Part shown: positions 26,526 through 32,072 of the stretch, one piece after another
Position numbering within the stretch: the first letter of the stretch is position 1
How the letters are laid out: every line of letters starts with the position of its first letter
Assembly: GCA_028289365.1 (NCBI GenBank)
Contig: JANQQM010000056.1
Span: 1-32,072 of the forward strand
Source of the DNA: Salaquimonas sp.
GTDB taxonomy: Bacteria > Pseudomonadota > Alphaproteobacteria > Rhizobiales > Rhizobiaceae
Length of the DNA stretch: 32,072 bases
Direction: 5' to 3'
Notes under the pieces: generated by a model
The model's input: the letters and a program-made list of their open reading frames with translations, nothing else
The model's database searches: none
What the model was told of the DNA's origin: nothing
Program-made: the position numbers and the translations under genes

Positions 26526-27827
26526 CTACTTGCCCTTGAACCGAAGTTTCGAAAGGAAGTTCAGCCCGCCCTTCTTCTCCGACTGCAATTGTGCTTTGCC
26601 GGTCAAAATCTGGCCCAGGAGATCGAAGGAACTGGAAATATTCGACTTCGGATCCGCCTCGGAGATCATCTGACCGTTGTTCGAGGCTGTCCCGAACAAT
26701 GCAGGTTCAAATGGAAGGATGGCAGCCGGTTCCAGGCCGAGCGGACCGGTAAAATCCGGTACCGATATTTCCGGCCGTTTGGGCGTTCCGACCTGGTTCA
26801 TCACAAGGTGCGGCTTGGAATCGTTCGGTCTGAGTTCGGCCAGAACGTCCAGCATGTTCTTCGTATTTCTGAGATTGGCCAGTTCCGGACAGGCGGTGAT
26901 CACAACCTGATCGGCGCTTGCCAATACCTGCCTGGTCCAGGAAGTCCACTGGTGTGGAACATCGACCACAACACATGGCGCACCGCGCTGTGCGACTTCG
27001 AGAATTTGCGAAAACGCATCTTTTTCAAAGTCGTAGGTGCGATCCAGCGTCGAAGGCGCGGCCAGCAGGCTCAGATGTTCGGCGCACTTGGCCAGCAGAC
27101 GGTCCAGCAGGATATCATCCATGCGATCAGGGGAGAAAACGGCTTCTGCAACGCCTTGCGGCGGATCCTGATCAAGATTGATGTTTGCCGTACCAAAAGC
27201 CAGATCCAGATCGGTCAAGACAACATCGGATTGATATTTCGATGATATCGACCAAGCGACGTTGTGACAGATCGTCGATGAACCAACACCGCCCTTGGCG
27301 CCGACAAATGCCAGAACCTTGCCAATCGGGCCAGTTTCCGGATTGACGAAAATTTCCGAAACCGCCTGCATGAAGTCTGCCATGGAAACCGGTGCGACCA
27401 GATATTCGGACACCCCGTTGGCAATCAATTCGCGGTACATCATGATGTCATTTTGGTGACCGATGACCACGACCTTGGTCTCTCCGTCGCAGACTTCTGC
27501 GAGCCGGCCGAGATCGGTAAGCAGTTCTTCACCGGTCAGTTTTGATTCAACAATGATGAGGTTGGGGGTCGGTGCACCCGAATAAAAGTCCACCGCCGCC
27601 TGAATACCGCCCATATGCACCTTGACATGCGCCTTGGACATTCTCCTATCCTTGGAGGCCATGTCCAGGACCTGGGCAATGTTCTCCGTCTGACAAAATG
27701 CCTGTACCGTGATGCGCGGTACCGGGCGCACTGCGTTCATGTCACCAGAGGCAATCGGAGCTTCGTTCGACTGCCGAGGTTCAGCGTGCTGTATAGCTTC
27801 TGCCGTCTGTTGCGTCATGTTCGACAT
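26526..27827 (-). CDS. cpaE: Pilus localisation ATPase-like protein CpaE (TadZ)
   Basis: ParA/MinD-superfamily protein of 433 residues that places the Tad machine at its cell location. Residues about 38-160 form a receiver-like domain (LIIVESKL, then KVVVIGHQND, then GVSEYLVAPVS). Residues 168-400 are the MinD-like domain with GAKGGVGSST at 176-185, where the usual Walker A Lys-Thr is replaced by Ser-Ser, and LTDLDLAFG at about 204-212. The N-terminal 35 residues look disordered. The ATG at 27827 has AGGA 8 bases upstream; a second ATG at 27818 is possible. It follows cpaD by 57 bases, a gap holding a GC-rich hairpin. Confidence 0.93.
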   Translation of the reverse strand: MSNMTQQTAEAIQHAEPRQSNEAPIASGDMNAVRPVPRITVQAFCQTENIAQVLDMASKDRRMSKAHVKVHMGGIQAAVDFYSGAPTPNLIIVESKLTGEELLTDLGRLAEVCDGETKVVVIGHQNDIMMYRELIANGVSEYLVAPVSMADFMQAVSEIFVNPETGPIGKVLAFVGAKGGVGSSTICHNVAWSISSKYQSDVVLTDLDLAFGTANINLDQDPPQGVAEAVFSPDRMDDILLDRLLAKCAEHLSLLAAPSTLDRTYDFEKDAFSQILEVAQRGAPCVVVDVPHQWTSWTRQVLASADQVVITACPELANLRNTKNMLDVLAELRPNDSKPHLVMNQVGTPKRPEISVPDFTGPLGLEPAAILPFEPALFGTASNNGQMISEADPKSNISSSFDLLGQILTGKAQLQSEKKGGLNFLSKLRFKGK

Positions 27828-27849
27828 TTCCTGTTTCCTGTCATTCCGC

Positions 27850-27867
27850 GGCCGGGCTAAACCGGCC
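27850..27867 (-). repeat. Inverted repeat in the cpaD-cpaE gap
   Basis: GGCCGG (27850-27855) and CCGGCC (27862-27867) can form a 6-pair GC hairpin with a 6-base loop in the mRNA, just before the cpaE ribosome binding site. There is no T tract, so it is not a standard terminator. It could act in RNA processing or stability. Confidence 0.5.
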
Positions 27868-27884
27868 AGTTATTAACTCCGAGC

Positions 27885-28628
27885 CTAGAATAGCGGTGCG
27901 AGGCGGCCGGAGCCGTTTTCCTGCCAGTCATTAATGACGAATGTCCGCCGTGTCGCATCAATCTCAGATTCTGCGCGCGGCCCCACCAGATCGGCCGGGT
28001 TGGACACCATCGCCGCCAGGTTCGTCTGGGTTGCACATCCGAAATTGTAGTAGTTCTGGTTTTCAACCGTGTGAAGGACGTCTTCCTGCCACTGTCCGCA
28101 TTCGCTGGGTACTTCAGCGACGATCGAGCCAAATGCGATCCTGATCGTTGCCGCATCACCAAGCTCGCTTGCCTGATAATGGACGATGCGGATATGCCCG
28201 TGAGGCACACCTTTCTCTTTCAGAATTGTCGTTGCCTGATAGGCAAGACGTCTGGCCGCATGCTGATTGGCAGAACCGCGTGGTATCAGGACCGCCATCT
28301 CCTTTGAACCGGAGCGCCGATATTGCGTGGCAATCTGCCGGACAAGATTTTCGTCCCGTAAAGACAGCTTCTTCGCGTTGACCGAAACGATGATGTCCTG
28401 CGTTGTTTCAGCCTCACGGACAACAATCGGGTGACGGGTTCTGTAGTCATCGGGAACCGTACCGACCGTAGTCTGATCCTGCATATATGCGCATCCGCCG
28501 GCCATGCTGGACATCATCAGGACTGCCAGTGCCAAAGATGTATTCTTGAACCTGTGCCGTGCCGGTGTGTTCTCTGTCATACTCCGCTGCCCGGCAACAG
28601 GGTGGGTTGTTTTGGTTATACGTACCAT
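27885..28628 (-). CDS. cpaD: Pilus assembly lipoprotein CpaD
   Basis: Predicted outer-membrane lipoprotein of 247 residues that helps the CpaC secretin. The N-terminus has a cytoplasmic leader, a hydrophobic stretch (about 30-44) and the lipobox AGGC with Cys46. The CpaD domain follows with HPIVVREAE, VLIPRGSANQHAARRLAYQA and a C-terminal NYYNFGCATQTNLAAMVSNPADL. That last block is highly characteristic of the family. The ATG at 28628 is chosen because GGAGAG lies about 8 bases upstream; the frame stays open further but would overlap cpaC. It starts 28 bases after the cpaC stop. Confidence 0.92.
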   Translation of the reverse strand: MVRITKTTHPVAGQRSMTENTPARHRFKNTSLALAVLMMSSMAGGCAYMQDQTTVGTVPDDYRTRHPIVVREAETTQDIIVSVNAKKLSLRDENLVRQIATQYRRSGSKEMAVLIPRGSANQHAARRLAYQATTILKEKGVPHGHIRIVHYQASELGDAATIRIAFGSIVAEVPSECGQWQEDVLHTVENQNYYNFGCATQTNLAAMVSNPADLVGPRAESEIDATRRTFVINDWQENGSGRLAPLF

Positions 28629-28656
28629 TTCAATCTCTCCAATCAGACCCTGTTGC

Positions 28657-30222
28657 TCACTTGTAAATGAAGCCAACTTTTCCATGATATTGACCTTCCG
28701 GCGACGCCGAGCTGATGCCGTAAATTCGGTTGACGCGTCCCAGGAAGATTGCAGCTGCATCGCCCGTCGGAACCAGGTTGTCATCGGGCCGCGACAATGC
28801 GCTCCGCGGCAGCGGACGAACCAGATAGGGCGTTACCAGGACAACCAATTCAGTTTCATAGCGCTGGAATTCGCGACTTCTGAACAGGGTTCCAAGTACC
28901 GGAATTTTACTCAGTCCCGGAAAACCTGAAATTGTCTGGCGTACATCATCCTTCAACAATCCGGCGATCACCATCGATCCGCCAGATGGCAGTTCGACTG
29001 TCGTTTCGACCTCGCGCCGGCGAATACCGGGTGCAGGGGCGGAAGCCACGCCACCGCGGGGGATGTTGTAGGTTCCCTCACTGGTTGGCTCGGAAACTTC
29101 CGTGCGGATTTTTAAGCTGATCCGTCCCGGTGAAAGCACCACGGGGGTAAATGCCAGACCTACGCCATATTCCACCTGACGGTAGTTGTAGGTGACCGTA
29201 TCCTCGTCCTCGGTCTTGCCGTCCGAGACATTATATTCGCCGCCAACCTTGAACGAGGCGGTTTCCCCGGAGATGGCGGTCAGGGTCGGTTCCGCAAGCG
29301 TGCGCATCAGTCCCGCCTGATCAATCGCCCGCAATATCGCGCTGACATTGTTGCCATTGTGATTATAGGAAGCGACAAGCCGTGTATCGGAAGCCGGTTT
29401 GTTCAAGGCGAATGGAATATCGGTCAGCAGGTTGTAGGCGAGATCGTGTATGTCGCCTGCTGCCGAAAGATCGATACCCAACTGCTTGACAACCGTGCGC
29501 TGAATTTCCGCAATGGTCACCTTAAGATGAACCTGATCTTCCCCGTCAATCTGCAGCAGATTTACGATCTGGCTTTGCTGACGAATATCGTCGGTTCCAA
29601 AAACAATGTTTGTTCCGCTACCGCCACCGGTGGTGAAATTCTGAGCATAGGCACCGGTGGTTGCCTCACCACCTGTTACGAATATTCTTGCCAGATCGAC
29701 CGCTCTTGAGGAGGCCTGGGCTGTGGGAACACTGCCGGTCAGGATGACGTTATCATTGACCATTTCAACGGTGATATCCGAACCCGGAATATATTTAGCT
29801 AGATAACCTTCCAGCCCGACAATATCGCGTTCGATCGACAGATCGACGTTGATAAGCTGCTGGCCGGCGCCATCGAAGATGAAGATGTTGGTCTGACCGA
29901 CCTGTTTGGCGAAGATGTAGATCCGCCTTGAGGTTCTTGTAACCGCATCAGCGACTTCGGGATTGGCAACCAGTATGTCATGGGCGTCATCCGGCAAGTC
30001 AATTACCAGCGACTTGTTGAGGCCGACCTTGATCCGCTTGGTCTTGCCAATCGCCGTACGATTGAGCTTGATGTGGTTTCTGGATGTCGTCGTCTGAGCT
30101 CCAGCCTCGGTCGCTGTTGCGAGCGGAAGCGCTGAAGCAAATGCGAAGCTCATGCATAGGGCAAGCGCAGATGAAGTCAGGGTCAAACGCATCACTCCGT
30201 TCCTTTCAGTCGTTTTTTTCAT
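28657..30222 (-). CDS. cpaC: Tad pilus outer-membrane secretin CpaC (RcpA)
   Basis: Secretin of 521 residues forming the outer-membrane channel for the Flp pilus. The signal peptide is at about 1-42. The N-terminal pilus-formation domain (about 60-130, including KSLVIDLPDDAHDILVANPEVADA) is followed by a BON-like region (130-200) and a Gly/Thr-rich linker (195-210). The secretin domain spans about 230-470, with VHLKVTIAEIQR, RTLAEPTLTAISG, VPSGGSMVIAGL-type and PVLGTLFRS (441-449) motifs and the final LVVLVTPYLV strand. The ATG at 30222 follows AGAGG; the adjacent GTG at 30225 and an internal ATG near 30189 are alternatives. It starts 9 bases after the cpaB stop. Confidence 0.95.
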   Translation of the reverse strand: MKKTTERNGVMRLTLTSSALALCMSFAFASALPLATATEAGAQTTTSRNHIKLNRTAIGKTKRIKVGLNKSLVIDLPDDAHDILVANPEVADAVTRTSRRIYIFAKQVGQTNIFIFDGAGQQLINVDLSIERDIVGLEGYLAKYIPGSDITVEMVNDNVILTGSVPTAQASSRAVDLARIFVTGGEATTGAYAQNFTTGGGSGTNIVFGTDDIRQQSQIVNLLQIDGEDQVHLKVTIAEIQRTVVKQLGIDLSAAGDIHDLAYNLLTDIPFALNKPASDTRLVASYNHNGNNVSAILRAIDQAGLMRTLAEPTLTAISGETASFKVGGEYNVSDGKTEDEDTVTYNYRQVEYGVGLAFTPVVLSPGRISLKIRTEVSEPTSEGTYNIPRGGVASAPAPGIRRREVETTVELPSGGSMVIAGLLKDDVRQTISGFPGLSKIPVLGTLFRSREFQRYETELVVLVTPYLVRPLPRSALSRPDDNLVPTGDAAAIFLGRVNRIYGISSASPEGQYHGKVGFIYK

Positions 30223-30231
30223 CACGCGCCT

Positions 30232-31056
30232 CTATTCAACAGCTTTGTCGTTTGTGCCGACGAGCACGTCTTTGGTTCCACCGTATTTGATTACCCGCAC
30301 CGTGCCGGCTCCGCGCTCACCTCCGATGAGATGGTAGGCGGCGCTGGTCTTTTCGTTCTTGCTGTCCTCAATGGATCGCAAGGTCAGCGCCAGGCGGTCG
30401 GCCATTTGCTGAGCGACTGTCAGGACCTCGGCCTGACGTGGTGTCAACTGCAAGGTTGCGGTCTCACCGACAACGACAGATTCGCCATCCTGTTCCTCGA
30501 CGGTCTGGTCAATTGCCAGGACGCGGATATTTTCAAGGATGGTTTCTGTGACATAGTCGCCGTTATCACTGCCGGGATGACGGCGGGTCATGATCACGTC
30601 GACCCGGTCGTTTGGCAGGATAAAGCCGCCAGCACTGGTTTCGGTTGATATCGTGGTCGCAATGGCCCGCTGGCCCGACGGCAAAATGGCCGACATGTAA
30701 CCACGGTCAGAGCGGACAAGTTTGGATTCCCTGATCGGCTCGCCTTCATAGAAGACCGCTCTGGCAATCGCACCATCGAAACTGTCCAATGCGTCGGGTT
30801 CGTTAGTTTGCGTTACAAATCCACGACCGACCGCATCACTTGGCCATTCCTGCCATCTGATCGAGCCGGGTTTCAATGAAGAACCCAGCGAGATATCGGC
30901 TGAGGCAACCAAGACCTGTTCCATGGAAATGGCAGGACGATCACTTTCAACGGTCTGAACAACCGGCTCCCTTGCCGAAAGGCTAAAGGCCAGATATCCG
31001 GCGCCGACTGAGGCTAATAAAGCGCCGCTCACAACGGCCATACGCGCAACTTTCAT
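30232..31056 (-). CDS. cpaB: Flp pilus assembly protein CpaB (RcpC)
   Basis: 274-residue periplasmic or inner-membrane-anchored protein needed for Tad pilus assembly. An N-terminal membrane anchor or signal (about 5-26) is followed by an SAF domain (about 45-115, with VLVASADISLGSSLKPGSIRWQEWP and GEPIRESKLV). The RcpC/CpaB domain follows (about 120-232, with RAIATTISTETSAGGFILPNDRVDVIMT and LTPRQAEVL). The ATG at 31056 is preferred over the longer open frame because GGGGAA lies 7 bases upstream and the hydrophobic segment follows directly. First gene of the large cpaB-tadC unit, with a 291-base upstream gap that contains the cpaA terminator and TTAACC motifs. Confidence 0.93.
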   Translation of the reverse strand: MKVARMAVVSGALLASVGAGYLAFSLSAREPVVQTVESDRPAISMEQVLVASADISLGSSLKPGSIRWQEWPSDAVGRGFVTQTNEPDALDSFDGAIARAVFYEGEPIRESKLVRSDRGYMSAILPSGQRAIATTISTETSAGGFILPNDRVDVIMTRRHPGSDNGDYVTETILENIRVLAIDQTVEEQDGESVVVGETATLQLTPRQAEVLTVAQQMADRLALTLRSIEDSKNEKTSAAYHLIGGERGAGTVRVIKYGGTKDVLVGTNDKAVE

Positions 31057-31162
31057 TTCAATTCCCCAACAAAGTTCATGACTAGGGCAAATTCTCTCGG
31101 TCGATGGCCCGGGGACCATGTCTCGACCTCTGGCGCCATTGTTCACAGCGAAAGGTGTAATT

Positions 31163-31204
31163 ATGGTTAATGAAATGCTGAATAATTTGGTTAACTGATA
31201 TTAA
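31163..31204 (-). promoter_or_regulatory. Cluster of CtrA-like motifs upstream of cpaB
   Basis: On the minus strand TTAA, six bases, TTAACC spans 31204-31189, and the octamer TTAACCAT lies at 31170-31163. TTAACCAT is the short CtrA motif reported for alphaproteobacteria. The sites are about 107-148 bases before the cpaB start and downstream of the cpaA terminator, where the promoter of the main pilus operon should be. Motif resemblance only. Confidence 0.4.
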
Positions 31205-31251
31205 AGGGTGTGACGGTTCCTGCCGGATTCGTAAACGGCTGATCTTCAAGC

Positions 31252-31276
31252 AAAAAACCGGGCTATGGGCCCGGTT
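31252..31276 (-). terminator. Intrinsic terminator of cpaA
   Basis: In the minus-strand RNA, AACCGGGC and GCCCGGTT pair over 8 bases (31276-31269 with 31263-31256) around a 5-base loop, followed by a run of six T (31257-31252). It lies 72 bases after the cpaA stop. Confidence 0.9.
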
Positions 31277-31347
31277 GAATGTAGTAGAAAAAATTGTGTT
31301 TCCGGTCAGGTTTCCATCACAAACCTGCCATGCCAGGGACAAATTGG

Positions 31348-31872
31348 TTACCCGCCGGCAGCTCGAACCGAGGCCAGGACATGTTGCATCCAGGGGGTTT
31401 CGGGATAGACCATCAGGGCTGCTGCAGATAATGCGATCCCATAAGGTACACCCTCATCTGCCCGGTAGAGGCGGGCAACCCAGTCGACCTTCTCGAAACG
31501 GTCCGGCAGAGGTACCGAACGCAGTTTCAGCAATATCAATGTAAGAATGCCGCCGAAGAATGCCGCGACAACGAGATACTCCATTGTATGCGCCCAACCC
31601 AGCCAGAGCGCCGTTGATGCTGCCAGCTTGGCATCGCCACCGCCAATGGTTCCGAAGGCAAACAGCGCAAACCCGACCAGCAGTACGACGAGGAAAAGCG
31701 CCCAGTGCCAGGCGATGGTTTCCAACGGCATGCCGATCGCTATGGCAAACACCATGAAGCCGATAATGAGCGCCAGCGACACCTTGTTGGAGATGGTCAT
31801 CGAAACCAGATCCGAGGCTGCGGCGAATGCCATGAAAAACGGAAAGAACAGCAAAAGAGCGGTGTTGAGCAT
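31348..31872 (-). CDS. cpaA: Prepilin peptidase CpaA (TadV)
   Basis: Aspartic inner-membrane protease of 174 residues that cleaves the leader of the Flp prepilin. It has the A24 family signature: D21 in ASDLVSMTISNK and D79 in GGGDAKL, the two catalytic aspartates. About five membrane segments are visible (about 3-20, 32-48, 54-73, 83-90/95-115, and 143-160). It lacks the N-terminal methylase domain, as usual for TadV-type enzymes. The ATG at 31872 has AGGT 8 bases upstream. It lies downstream of the pilin gene and is followed by its own terminator, so it forms a separate transcription unit from cpaB. Confidence 0.95.
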   Translation of the reverse strand: MLNTALLLFFPFFMAFAAASDLVSMTISNKVSLALIIGFMVFAIAIGMPLETIAWHWALFLVVLLVGFALFAFGTIGGGDAKLAASTALWLGWAHTMEYLVVAAFFGGILTLILLKLRSVPLPDRFEKVDWVARLYRADEGVPYGIALSAAALMVYPETPWMQHVLASVRAAGG

Positions 31873-31918
31873 CGTTTATACCTGCCATTGATTGGTTAAG
31901 ACAGCTTAGATAGCGGCG

Positions 31919-31934
31919 GTTCAATTTGGGTTAA
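31919..31934 (-). promoter_or_regulatory. Candidate CtrA-like site upstream of cpaA
   Basis: On the minus strand TTAA, seven bases, TGAAC (31934-31919) differs from the CtrA box TTAA-N7-TTAAC at one position. A further TTAACC is at 31899-31894. Both lie between the flp terminator and the cpaA start. Motif resemblance only. Confidence 0.4.
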
Positions 31935-31972
31935 CGGGCGGATCATTTTCTCGGCCCGTCCGACATCAAGGC

Positions 31973-32008
31973 TCAAAGAAAAGGACCGCCTGCGGAAGCA
32001 GGCGGCCC
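31973..32008 (-). terminator. Intrinsic terminator of the pilin gene
   Basis: The minus-strand RNA forms an 11-pair GC-rich stem (31998-32008 with 31983-31993, one G-U) with a TTCC loop, followed by TTTTCTTT. It lies 28 bases after the pilin stop codon and is the strongest terminator in the window. Confidence 0.93.
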
Positions 32009-32036
32009 TGAATTTTCTCGTCTTTTCGACGATCGC

Positions 32037-32072
32037 TTACAGCATTTTGCCGGAAACGTTGGTGAAGGTGTT
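32037..32072 (-). CDS. Flp-type pilin, C-terminal end only
   Basis: Twelve codons including the stop read NTFTNVSGKML. Flp pilins commonly end in a short polar stretch like this (a Phe/Asn/Thr-rich end after the hydrophobic helix). The position directly upstream of cpaA, in the order pilin, cpaA, cpaB, cpaC, and the strong terminator after it support a major pilin gene. The rest is beyond the right edge, so the cleavage site and helix cannot be checked. Confidence 0.7.
   Translation of the reverse strand, partial: NTFTNVSGKML

Overview
This window looks like chromosomal core DNA of an alphaproteobacterium, most likely from the order Hyphomicrobiales (Rhizobiales). The clues are the def-fmt pair, the dnaX-ybaB-recR block with a small SRP RNA beside it, a nudC / pheA / kdsB / membrane cytochrome c neighbourhood, a yej-type peptide ABC operon with two binding proteins, and a cpa/tad pilus cluster in the rhizobial ctp order. 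The genus cannot be fixed from this sequence. I see no insertion sequences, phage genes, CRISPR arrays or tRNAs. Coding density is high and the genes look intact apart from the two cut by the window edges.

Layout. 1-1516 (minus): def and the 5' part of fmt, which handle formylation of initiator tRNA and deformylation of new proteins. 1635-2831 (plus): rmuC. 2849-5886 (minus): the SRP RNA gene ffs, then dnaX, ybaB and recR (replication and repair). 5954-7333 (plus): a HIT hydrolase and nudC. 7343-8999 (minus): kdsB (LPS Kdo activation) and pheA (phenylalanine synthesis). 9234-10137 (plus): a membrane-anchored cytochrome c with a long acidic tail and its terminator. 10228-18976 (plus): six tightly packed genes, namely two family 5 solute-binding proteins (one Sec-type, one Tat-type), yejB, yejE, yejF and a D-2-hydroxyacid dehydrogenase. 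18982-21687 (minus): an M17 aminopeptidase, a short MarR regulator and an apparently cytoplasmic SH3-NlpC/P60 peptidase. 21840-32072: the Tad pilus cluster, with tadD on plus and flp (3' end only), cpaA, cpaB, cpaC, cpaD, cpaE, cpaF, tadB and tadC on minus.

How the genes work together. The most interesting functional reading is 10-22 kb. A Yej importer with two different binding proteins lies next to an NlpC/P60 enzyme that resembles cytosolic murein-peptide endopeptidases and next to an aminopeptidase. Together they could import and degrade cell-wall peptides; this is inference. The Tad region encodes the pilin (partial), prepilin peptidase, secretin, pilotin-like lipoproteins, positioning ATPase, motor ATPase and two inner-membrane platform proteins of a Flp pilus. 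Its intergenic regions carry repeated TTAACC-type motifs resembling sites of the cell-cycle regulator CtrA, and intrinsic terminators follow flp and cpaA. Window-scale composition was not computed.
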